Shown in pieces: positions 1-4,867 of a stretch of 7,594 nt of DNA (its first letter is position 1; the number at the start of each line of letters is the position of its first letter). A program made the translations under genes and the position numbers. The stretch lies in NCBI GenBank assembly GCA_900757235.1, contig CAAENB010000030.1:1-7594 (forward strand). The letters run 5' to 3'. The notes under the pieces were generated by a model. The model saw only the letters and a list, made by a program, of their open reading frames with translations, did no database searches and was not told where the DNA came from. Source of the DNA: an uncultured Collinsella sp. (GTDB lineage Bacteria; Actinomycetota; Coriobacteriia; Coriobacteriales; Coriobacteriaceae).

Positions 1-15
1 TTCAACTGGGAAAAT

Positions 16-50
16 GGCGCCCCCGGGGCCCGAGAGGGGCCGCGGGGGCG
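16..50. terminator. GC-rich hairpin, possible terminator of a neighbour off the left edge
   Basis: Bases 18-25 pair with 43-50 (8 bp). After one G-G mismatch, 27-31 pair with 37-41, leaving a loop at 32-36. An A-rich run (11-14) lies to its left, so leftward RNA would end in a short U-rich stretch; the rightward side has only a mixed T/C/G stretch (51-57). It could end a rightward gene lying before the window or act as a second stop for leftward transcription. The pairing is visible; the function is inferred. Confidence 0.5.
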
Positions 51-93
51 TTCGGTTAACTGCGGGAGCGTGCCGTCAGCTCAATGTGTTCGG

Positions 94-123
94 TTGAGAC
101 CGGAAATCAACCACCTATATAAC
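94..123 (+). promoter_or_regulatory. Promoter-like element facing the small gene at 193-483 (antisense direction)
   Basis: TTGAGA at 94-99 matches the housekeeping -35 box at five of six bases. It is followed by TATATA at 116-121 (16-bp spacer) or TATAAC at 118-123 (18-bp spacer, five of six). The inverted repeat GGTTGA (92-97) / TCAACC (107-112) overlaps the -35 box and spacer, as an operator would. No rightward gene follows until 777, so a transcript from here would run antisense through the terminator and body of the leftward gene at 193-483. Its activity is unproven. Confidence 0.4.
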
Positions 124-132
124 ATATCGACA

Positions 133-166
133 AAAAAGACCGCCGGCGCGGGGCGGCGCCGACGGT
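133..166 (-). terminator. Intrinsic terminator of the 193-483 gene
   Basis: Read leftward, 156-166 pairs with 139-149 to give an 11-bp GC-rich stem with one U-G wobble and a six-base loop at 150-155. A run of six U follows directly (the A run at 132-137 on the plus strand). It lies 27 bases past the stop codon of the small gene. The wobble is favourable only in leftward RNA (the plus strand has a C-A mismatch), which supports this direction. Confidence 0.85.
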
Positions 167-192
167 TGCGAGAGAATATCGATTGTTGGCTG

Positions 193-483
193 TTAAGCAG
201 CGACGGCCTCGTAGACCGTGGCGCCCGAGAAGCTGTCGTGCAGGCTCTTGCCGCAGATCCAAGGCAGCTCGACGACCTCGCAGACCGTGTTGACCAGCTC
301 GGAGCAGTCAGTAAAGTGGCCCTTATCGTTGAGGGCCTCGCAATCCTGAACACGCCAATAGCCATCGGTGTGCGTAATGTAGTACTCGTGATCGTTGATC
401 GACACGAAAGCGCGCGTCTTGGAACGCAACAGCTTCAGAAATCCTTCGAAGTCGGTCTCGACGACATCTCCAGCCTGGAACAT
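193..483 (-). CDS. Small acidic cytoplasmic protein of unknown function (96 aa)
   Basis: I do not recognise the family. The product has 96 residues, no signal peptide and no membrane segment. Four cysteines sit at 48, 60, 68 and 77, not in CxxC pairs, so a zinc knuckle is not obvious. The middle (about 25-47) is rich in aromatic residues and has the alternating look of beta strands (AFVSINDHEYYIT, then GYWRV). The start is well supported: AGGAGG at 491-496 sits seven bases before the ATG. An intrinsic terminator lies just past the stop, so this is a complete single-gene unit. It is divergent from the nitroreductase gene at 777, with a 293-bp spacer. A possible antisense promoter lies beyond its 3' end. 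That it is a real gene is close to certain from the binding site and terminator; its role is unknown. Confidence 0.85.
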   Translation of the reverse strand: MFQAGDVVETDFEGFLKLLRSKTRAFVSINDHEYYITHTDGYWRVQDCEALNDKGHFTDCSELVNTVCEVVELPWICGKSLHDSFSGATVYEAVAA

Positions 484-487
484 GATG

Positions 488-497
488 TTACCTCCTG
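488..497 (-). promoter_or_regulatory. Strong ribosome binding site of the 193-483 gene
   Basis: Leftward the sequence reads CAGGAGGTAA, close to the full complement of the 16S rRNA tail, seven bases before the ATG at 483. It is the strongest such site in the window and fixes the start. It suggests efficient translation. Confidence 0.85.
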
Positions 498-765
498 GCC
501 CGGCGCCACCATGGCGCGTTGATAAACGTTGGTACTCCTTTAGTAAAACCTTTATCAGAGCTTATGCGCGCATCATTTAGGCAAGTGGTAAAAACCGCAG
601 GGTAGACGGGATAAAACGTTTAACCATCCCATTTGTTTGTCACATTCCGAAGCCACTTTTATGCAAACCTACTTTCCCAATTGGAATCTATCCTTTTGGC
701 CGGGCAATTGACCGTCTATCGTTTGAGCCCGACGGGTATGAACGTGGCATCTGCAACGCCACCAC

Positions 766-771
766 AAGGAG
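766..771 (+). promoter_or_regulatory. Ribosome binding site that decides the nitroreductase start
   Basis: AAGGAG at 766-771 lies five bases before the ATG at 777. The other in-frame starts upstream (633 and 738) have no comparable site, and they would add residues that lie outside the family's usual N-terminus. Confidence 0.85.
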
Positions 772-776
772 ACACC

Positions 777-1304
777 ATGGAGACTATCGAAGCGCTCATT
801 CACCGCCGCAGCTGCCGCAAATACAGCGATCGTCCCGTCGAGGCCGAGAAGCTTGCACGTATTATCGAAGCCGGCCAATATGCGCCGAGCGGCATGGGCC
901 GCCAGCCGGTGACGTTTGTCGCCGTCACCGACCCCGCGACCGTCGAGCGTCTCTCACAGCTCAACGCCCAGGTCATGGGCAGCAACAGCGACCCCTTCTA
1001 TGACGCCAAGACCGTTGTAGTGGTGCTGGTTGACCGCAGCGTGCCAACGCATCTGGAAGACGGTTCGCTCGCCATGGGCAACCTGCTCAATGCTGCCTAT
1101 GCGCTGGGCGTTGATTCGTGCTGGATTCATCGCGCACACGAGGTCTTCGACTCGCCCGAAGGCTTGGAACTGCTGGCAAGCTGGGGCCTGCCCGCCGACG
1201 GCAGCCTGCGCGGTGTCGGTCACTGCATTCTGGGCTATGCCGAGGACACGCTACCCGAGGCAAAGCCGCGCCGCGACAACGTCGTGTATGTTCCGCCGTT
1301 CTAA
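777..1304 (+). CDS. Small FMN-dependent nitroreductase-family oxidoreductase
   Basis: A 175-residue flavoprotein of the nitroreductase superfamily. These are usually homodimers that use NAD(P)H and bound FMN to reduce nitro groups, quinones or similar electron acceptors in the cytoplasm. Family marks, in order: RRSCRKY (10-16), the N-terminal FMN-phosphate contact; APSGMGRQP (36-44), matching the usual AP-S-x-N-x-QP loop but with G-R in place of the Asn region; the helix from LEDGSLAMGNLLNAAYALG to SCWIH (93-118); and the C-terminal GHCILGYAE (148-156) followed by KPRR (163-166). The length fits the short subgroup of about 165-190 residues. The start at 777 is chosen for its ribosome binding site; starts at 633 or 738 are unlikely. 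It stands alone, divergent from the small gene at 193-483 and convergent with the membrane-protein gene at 1526. The true substrate cannot be read from sequence. Confidence 0.93.
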   Translation: METIEALIHRRSCRKYSDRPVEAEKLARIIEAGQYAPSGMGRQPVTFVAVTDPATVERLSQLNAQVMGSNSDPFYDAKTVVVVLVDRSVPTHLEDGSLAMGNLLNAAYALGVDSCWIHRAHEVFDSPEGLELLASWGLPADGSLRGVGHCILGYAEDTLPEAKPRRDNVVYVPPF

Positions 1305-1315
1305 CGAACGGCGGA
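1292..1315 (+). terminator. Stem-loop built on the nitroreductase stop codon
   Basis: A perfect 10-bp stem (1292-1301 with 1306-1315) has a four-base loop, TAAC, whose first three bases are the TAA stop codon (1302-1304). No T run follows, so it is not a textbook intrinsic terminator. It may protect the mRNA 3' end or cause pausing at termination. Confidence 0.55.
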
Positions 1316-1365
1316 CCCGTTGACGCTGCGCAGGCCGCATTCACGCCAATCTGACGTTCAATTTC

Positions 1366-1400
1366 GAGGGCGCGACCAGAAGGTCAGCGCCCTCTCATTT
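1366..1400 (+). terminator. Long hairpin, probable terminator between convergent genes
   Basis: GAGGGCGC (1366-1373) pairs with GCGCCCTC (1387-1394). Inside it GACC (1374-1377) pairs with GGTC (1382-1385) around an AGAA tetraloop, with A1386 bulged. This gives a 12-bp stem. A weak TCATTT tail follows rightward, and leftward RNA ends in a short mixed tail, so it may serve both the nitroreductase and the convergent gene at 1526-2101. Confidence 0.65.
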
Positions 1401-1525
1401 CACGTCACCTTGGCGCAAATGCGGCCCGCTCGCTGTTGGCGCCTGACATCGAGTGAGCCACTGTTGGCATCCGGCACCTGGGCAGCTAAAAAGCCCCGTC
1501 CCAAATTTGCTGCTCCGCTCGCAAC

Positions 1526-2101
1526 TTATCTTGCCGATGGAGTTGTCGTCGTTTCGTTCGTGTGAATCGTTTCGGCTTCGCTGCCTTGTTCGTCCTCGTC
1601 CTTTTGCGCATCGGCGATGGTGGAGGCCGCCGCGACGATGCCGCGCTGGGGCGCGACGCCCGTCTGGACCTGAGCGCCCTCGACAACTTCTGTACCTGCA
1701 TGCGCGAGCTCGGGCGATTTAAACATTGCGTCCAAGTTGGCGCCGCCACCGGCGTAGCCAAGCGCAGCGAGTGCGATGACGATCACCGCAACGACGGCCA
1801 CGATCGGCACGTAGCGATGCCAGCCGGCGGGATTGAGCCCACTGCGGCGAGCCGCCCCGCGGCTGATGTAACCGAGCGTTCCGTCGTGCTTGAGCTTTGA
1901 GCCCACCACGCGCTTGCGGCCCCACAACGAGGACTCTGCCTGCATGGCCAAGCGAGCGCTTGCCGAAGGATAGCCGTATTTAGTGCGTTTGAACGAGCCA
2001 TCAAACCCCGAGGCGTGTTTACCCCACGTCACCGATGTTGTGCGTCGGTTGACCGGCGCGGCGCTCCGCCTTCTGCGGCTCGGTTTTGAAGTCTCAGCCA
2101 T
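1526..2101 (-). CDS. Single-pass membrane protein of unknown function (191 aa)
   Basis: I do not recognise the family. The N-terminal 97 residues are strongly basic (RRRRR at 9-12 and nearby, many Lys/Arg up to R97) and should lie in the cytoplasm. One hydrophobic helix follows at about 98-117, made of Val, Ile and Ala (start YVPIVAVVAV), then a Gly-rich break (GGG at 118-120). The C-terminal 70 residues are acidic and low in complexity (KDEDEQGSEAE at 167-177, then a TTTT run) and should lie outside by the positive-inside rule. No cleavable signal peptide or cell-wall sorting motif is visible. The ATG at 2101 is chosen because an upstream in-frame GTG (2155) would overlap the -10 box of the likely promoter, and because a GAGGG site lies just before 2101. 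The gene sits 84 bp downstream of the Fis-type regulator on the same strand, so read-through is possible. Confidence 0.75.
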   Translation of the reverse strand: MAETSKPSRRRRSAAPVNRRTTSVTWGKHASGFDGSFKRTKYGYPSASARLAMQAESSLWGRKRVVGSKLKHDGTLGYISRGAARRSGLNPAGWHRYVPIVAVVAVIVIALAALGYAGGGANLDAMFKSPELAHAGTEVVEGAQVQTGVAPQRGIVAAASTIADAQKDEDEQGSEAETIHTNETTTTPSAR

Positions 2102-2145
2102 ATGCCCTCGCACGCCGTAACCAAATCGAAACAATAACGCTTTGG

Positions 2146-2174
2146 ACTGTAGCACACGCGTCGCGCGCGGTCAC
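2146..2174 (-). promoter_or_regulatory. Promoter of the 191-aa membrane-protein gene
   Basis: Read leftward: GTGACC (2169-2174; four of six -35 bases), a 17-bp spacer, then TACAGT (2146-2151; four of six -10 bases) preceded by TG one base upstream, an extended -10. It lies 45 bp before the ATG at 2101 and inside the short gap after the regulator gene. Confidence 0.6.
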
Positions 2175-2185
2175 GGGCGTCTCGC

Positions 2186-3403
2186 TCAACGGTCATCGTC
2201 CTTCAGCAAGCGCCACAGCGTTGTACGGCTTATGCCCAGCACCTCCGCCGCACGGGTTCGGTTGCCGTGTAGATGATCTACAACCAGGTGCGCGATATCT
2301 CGCTCGGTATCGGCCAGCGGTCGCAGGATATACAGGTCACTTTCGAGTGTCGGGGCGCCAAAGGTTGCGGTCTTAATCACGTCCTCTTGGGCGAGCACTT
2401 CCTCCGCCACAGCGCGGTCCACCGTGCCCGCCCCCACCAATATATACAGTCGTTCCGAGACCTCGCGGAGCTGCAGATAATTGCGCGGCCAGCGGTAAGC
2501 ATCGAGCGTCTTCGTCGCCGCGGCGGACAGCGTGGGCGCTGCCGTCCCAAATGCATCAGCGAGATATTCCAAATAGCACGCGACCTTCGTCGACGCGGCT
2601 CCCTGCTCGGCGATTGCCGGCGCCACGCTCACCGCACAGGCGAAGCGCTCGGTCACAAAAGCAGCCTGATCGCTTTCGCTGCCGCCCGGCATGTCATTCG
2701 CCGTCAGCACCACATGGCAGCGCGTCGCCAACGCGGTGTCAGCCATCGTGGAAACGAGCTCGCGGAGGCGCTGGGGGCCAACCGCATTCCAGCCCTCAAT
2801 GCAAAGGGTCAGCCCCGTTTGGAACAACGGCGATTCGGCGCTTTTGAGCAGATGGCGCCAACCGCGATCGGTAAGCTCATCGAGCGCGACGGAAACAAAG
2901 GGTTGATCGACAAAAGGACCGTCCAGATAGAGGCGTTTGGCAATCTCGACCTGGCCCGCGCCCAGCTCACCCTCGAGCATAAGGGGCACGCCGCGCGCAT
3001 AGCTCTCGGCAACCGGCGCAGCCACCGAGGCCGCCCCCTCAACGATGCCGTACGCGCTCGATTCGTAGCGGGCCTCAACTTCGTCGGCGTTGAGCCACTC
3101 GATGCCCGCATGTGTCGCGGCGCCGCGCACCTCGCGGACCACGACGACCCAAAGGCCCCCGCCCTCTTTGTCGGTGGGGCGAACGGTCAGGCTCAGGCGC
3201 GTACCCGCACGCCCCATAACCAGACGCGCGCCGTCTCCTATACGGTCGAGGCGCTCAGCAACAAAAGCCGCCACATCCCGCTCAAGCGCCGCGTCATTCA
3301 TGGTCGAGATCGCGACGTCCCCACGCGCATCGATTGCCAATGCCGAGGCCCCGGCAGCAGCCAGGGCCTCGGTCAAGATGTTCAGCTTGGCATCGCTATT
3401 CAT
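2186..3403 (-). CDS. Fis-type transcription regulator with a degenerate sigma-54-activator AAA+ domain
   Basis: A 405-residue regulator in three parts. Residues 1 to about 95 form a small mixed alpha/beta domain that may sense a signal (PAS/GAF-like in feel, not assigned). Residues about 115-325 align with the AAA+ module of bacterial enhancer-binding proteins. The Walker A site reads GELGAGQ (145-151), with Gln replacing the catalytic Lys. The Walker B site reads TLCIEGW (199-205), with Glu-Gly where Asp-Glu is normal. The stretch that should carry the GAFTGA loop is deleted between 170 and 197. A sensor II-like YRWPRNYLQLREV remains (303-315). Residues 367-401 are a well-kept Fis-type helix-turn-helix (GNRTRAAEVLGISRTTLWRLL). 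So it probably binds DNA but neither hydrolyses ATP nor contacts sigma-54, a factor actinobacteria generally lack. The start at 3403 is chosen for an AGGGG site; an in-frame extension to 3604 would run through the promoter and hairpins. It lies downstream of the transporter gene on the same strand, with a 266-bp gap. Confidence 0.85.
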   Translation of the reverse strand: MNSDAKLNILTEALAAAGASALAIDARGDVAISTMNDAALERDVAAFVAERLDRIGDGARLVMGRAGTRLSLTVRPTDKEGGGLWVVVVREVRGAATHAGIEWLNADEVEARYESSAYGIVEGAASVAAPVAESYARGVPLMLEGELGAGQVEIAKRLYLDGPFVDQPFVSVALDELTDRGWRHLLKSAESPLFQTGLTLCIEGWNAVGPQRLRELVSTMADTALATRCHVVLTANDMPGGSESDQAAFVTERFACAVSVAPAIAEQGAASTKVACYLEYLADAFGTAAPTLSAAATKTLDAYRWPRNYLQLREVSERLYILVGAGTVDRAVAEEVLAQEDVIKTATFGAPTLESDLYILRPLADTERDIAHLVVDHLHGNRTRAAEVLGISRTTLWRLLKDDDR

Positions 3404-3453
3404 GATTTGCCCCTGTCCGCGGCGACGTGCAACCGCCGACGGTCGCACGACCG

Positions 3454-3491
3454 AGTGTTTCAAAATTGAACGATATTGCTCACCAAACACT
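3454..3491. promoter_or_regulatory. Inverted repeat over the regulator's promoter, candidate operator
   Basis: AGTGTTT (3454-3460) and AAACACT (3485-3491) form a 7-bp inverted repeat with a 24-bp gap. The right arm overlaps the -10 box at 3489-3494. A second small palindrome, TTCAA-AA-TTGAA (3459-3470), overlaps the left arm. This placement suits repression, possibly by the regulator itself. That is inference. Confidence 0.4.
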
Positions 3492-3518
3492 ATAGGGCAG
3501 AAAGCGCCGTCCTGCGAG
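3489..3518 (-). promoter_or_regulatory. Probable promoter of the Fis-type regulator gene
   Basis: Leftward TATAGT (3489-3494) matches the -10 consensus at five of six bases. A weak -35, CTCGCA (3513-3518), sits 18 bp upstream. The start would be near 3482, giving a leader of about 80 bases before the ATG at 3403. Confidence 0.5.
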
Positions 3519-3528
3519 TATAGGTGTT

Positions 3529-3554
3529 GCCCCGCATCGCCATCCTGGCGGGGC
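3529..3554. repeat. Inverted repeat sharing bases with the larger hairpin
   Basis: GCCCCGC (3529-3535) and GCGGGGC (3548-3554) form a perfect 7-bp stem with a 12-base loop. Its right arm shares 3550-3554 with the larger inverted repeat at 3550-3620, so the two stems cannot form fully at once. Confidence 0.6.
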
Positions 3555-3620
3555 GATAAGAGCTCTTCGGGACTTATAAACCTGCGGACAAGCCATACCC
3601 GCAAGAGCTCCTATCGCTCC
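3550..3620. repeat. Long hairpin-forming inverted repeat (18-bp arms)
   Basis: Bases 3550-3567 pair with 3603-3620 over 18 positions, with 16 Watson-Crick pairs. On either strand the other two positions give one wobble and one mismatch. A further CGGG (3568-3571) / CCCG (3598-3601) stem follows inside after one bulged base, leaving a loop of about 26 bases. It lies 50 bp past the transporter stop and upstream of the regulator promoter. No U run follows on either strand, so a simple terminator is unlikely. It may be a structured RNA, a repetitive palindromic element or a protein-binding site. Confidence 0.65.
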
Positions 3621-3623
3621 ACC

Positions 3624-3639
3624 GTGAGAATGCGCTCAC
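3624..3639 (-). repeat. Small hairpin after the transporter gene
   Basis: GTGAG (3624-3628) and CTCAC (3635-3639) form a 5-bp stem with a six-base loop. Nearby is a tandem AGCACGC repeat (3641-3654). No U run follows in the direction of the transporter gene. It may be part of the 3' end structure of that mRNA. Confidence 0.35.
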
Positions 3640-3669
3640 CAGCACGCAGCACGCAAATAAGCTACTTCT

Positions 3670-4704
3670 CTACCAGATTCCCAGCATGTGCTGCATTCCC
3701 AAACTCATGCACGCAATGCCAATCCAGCAGCAAAAGCCCAGCGCGATGGGCTTGCCGCCCTTTTTGACCAGCTCGACGATATCGGTATTAAAACCAATAG
3801 CCGCCATGGCCATCACAATAAAGAACTTCGACAGCTCCTTGATGGGCGCCGTAAAGGACGCGGGAAGTTGAAGCACCGTGGTGATTACGCTCGCCAGCAC
3901 AAAGAACAGCACAAACATGGGAAACGCGCGTTTAAGGGAGAACGTGCTTTTGGCGTCACCGCCGGCCTTGCGCGCCAGATGCATCTGCCAGCATGCGAGG
4001 ACCAACGTGATGGGGATAATGGCCAGCGTTCTGGTGAGCTTGACCACCGTGGCGCTCTCGAGCACATTGGCGCCGGGATGCATGCTGTCCCAGGCGCTCG
4101 CCGCAGCCGTTACGGACGAGGTGTCGTTGATGGCGGTGCCGGCAAACAGGCCAAAGCCCTCGTTGGTCAGCCCGAGCATGCCGCCGAGCGTTGGAAACAC
4201 GAGCGCCGCGATAACGTTAAACAGGAAGATGACCGAAATGGCCTGGGCAATCTCGCGATCGTCGGCATCGATGACGGGTGCGGTCGCGGCGATAGCAGAA
4301 CCGCCGCAAATCGACGAGCCCACACCCACAAGCGTCGCGATCTTACCCGGCACGTTCATAACGCGGCAGAGCACAAAGGCGATGACAAGCGAGGTCGAGA
4401 TCGTCGCCACGATAATCGGCAGCGACTGGGCGCCCTTGGACAGAATCTGGGAGAGGTTCATGCCAAAGCCAAGCAGGATAACCGCGTACTGCAAGACTTT
4501 TTTGGACGTATAGGTAACGCCGGCGGCGAGCTGTTCGCGACGATTCTTGGGAAAGACGAGCGCCAGGACCATGCCAAAGAGGATGGCAAACACCGGCCCG
4601 CCGACCACCTCAACCTGTTTGCCGAGCAACGTCGCGGGAATGGCGATGATCAGGCAGAACAAGACGCCTTTCCAGCGCTCGCGTACGATATTTGCCAGTT
4701 GCAT
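3670..4704 (-). CDS. YeiH-family membrane transporter (putative sulfate exporter family)
   Basis: A 344-residue polytopic inner-membrane protein of the conserved YeiH family (UPF0324; the old conserved-hypothetical-698 group). Members are commonly labelled putative sulfate exporters because some sit beside sulfonate catabolism genes; transport has not been broadly shown. I count about ten hydrophobic helices, near 12-28, 33-51, 68-85, 95-113, 120-142, 153-175, 223-240, 261-280, 290-306 and 318-340. Family motifs seen: GVGSSICGGSAIAA (127-140), AGTAINDTSSVTAA (188-201), KLTRTLAIIPI (222-232) and AAIGFNTD (301-308). The length is typical, so it is intact. An AAGGA site precedes the ATG at 4704. 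It is divergent from a GntR/FCD regulator gene 163 bp away, which is its likely controller. No sulfonate-degrading enzyme is in the window, so the substrate stays open. Confidence 0.92.
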   Translation of the reverse strand: MQLANIVRERWKGVLFCLIIAIPATLLGKQVEVVGGPVFAILFGMVLALVFPKNRREQLAAGVTYTSKKVLQYAVILLGFGMNLSQILSKGAQSLPIIVATISTSLVIAFVLCRVMNVPGKIATLVGVGSSICGGSAIAATAPVIDADDREIAQAISVIFLFNVIAALVFPTLGGMLGLTNEGFGLFAGTAINDTSSVTAAASAWDSMHPGANVLESATVVKLTRTLAIIPITLVLACWQMHLARKAGGDAKSTFSLKRAFPMFVLFFVLASVITTVLQLPASFTAPIKELSKFFIVMAMAAIGFNTDIVELVKKGGKPIALGFCCWIGIACMSLGMQHMLGIW

Positions 4705-4867
4705 ATGGGATTCCTTCTTTCTATTTCACGTTTGCGACGGCTTATGATACGGCAACATTGAGCGCAGCCTTGCGCAAACACAGACTAAGATGCCGCAATA
4801 GTTCTCAGGCAACAGCCGAATTACCCACCGCGGAGAGCTGATTCGCGGCATAATTAACAACTGACAT
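4705..4867. promoter_or_regulatory. Shared control region between the transporter and GntR regulator genes
   Basis: This 163-bp gap must hold both promoters. Palindromic candidates for GntR binding are TTGCGCAA (4770-4777), the spaced pair ATGCCGC (4790-4796) / GCGGCAT (4845-4851), and CCGCG (4828-4832) / CGCGG (4844-4848). The right arms of the two spaced pairs run up to or into the rightward -10 box (4849-4854). For the leftward gene, TATCAT and CATAAG (about 4741-4750) are -10-like, but no convincing -35 goes with them. Confidence 0.5.
4849..4854 (+). promoter_or_regulatory. Candidate -10 box of the GntR regulator gene
   Basis: CATAAT matches five of six -10 bases. The -35 region is poor (CACCGC at 17 bp). 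Transcription would begin near 4861, only about seven bases before the ATG at 4868, making the mRNA nearly leaderless. This agrees with the lack of a ribosome binding site there. Confidence 0.4.

Larger units (their letters stand above)
484..776. promoter_or_regulatory. Divergent control region between the small gene and the nitroreductase gene
   Basis: No gene is supported here. It holds GCGCCA (503-508) / TGGCGC (512-517), a tight hairpin in the leader of the leftward gene. It also holds two copies of a related motif, GATAAACGTT (521-530) and GATAAAACGTT (610-620); the second contains the palindrome AAACGTTT (614-621). TTTATC at 551-556 is an inverted partner of the GATAAA half. A further palindrome, CCAATTGG, lies at 677-684. 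I could not fix convincing -35/-10 pairs for either gene. The repeated motif is the best candidate operator. Confidence 0.45.

Noticed and set aside
70..522. A 150-codon open frame on the plus strand over the small gene
   Set aside because: It crosses the terminator and the ribosome binding site of the leftward gene and has no binding site of its own. The leftward frame has all the expression signals.
633..776. A 48-residue N-terminal extension of the nitroreductase
   Set aside because: The family begins just before the RRSCR motif, and AAGGAG at 766-771 supports the ATG at 777.
2273..3469. A 398-codon open frame on the plus strand over the regulator gene
   Set aside because: It lies antisense to a gene with a recognisable Fis-type domain. 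Its product is rich in Arg, His and Gln with no family motif, which is typical of an open frame opposite a GC-rich gene.
3404..3604. A 67-residue N-terminal extension of the Fis-type regulator
   Set aside because: It would run through the -10 box and the hairpins, lacks domain character, and a good AGGGG site supports the start at 3403.
3550..3620. A fluoride, c-di-GMP or other known riboswitch
   Set aside because: I compared the paired segment with the conserved cores I know and found no match. Only the bare hairpin structure can be claimed.
3688..4761. A 357-codon open frame on the plus strand over the transporter gene
   Set aside because: It is opposite a clear ten-helix membrane protein. 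The product is highly polar with long runs of charged residues and has no recognisable domain.
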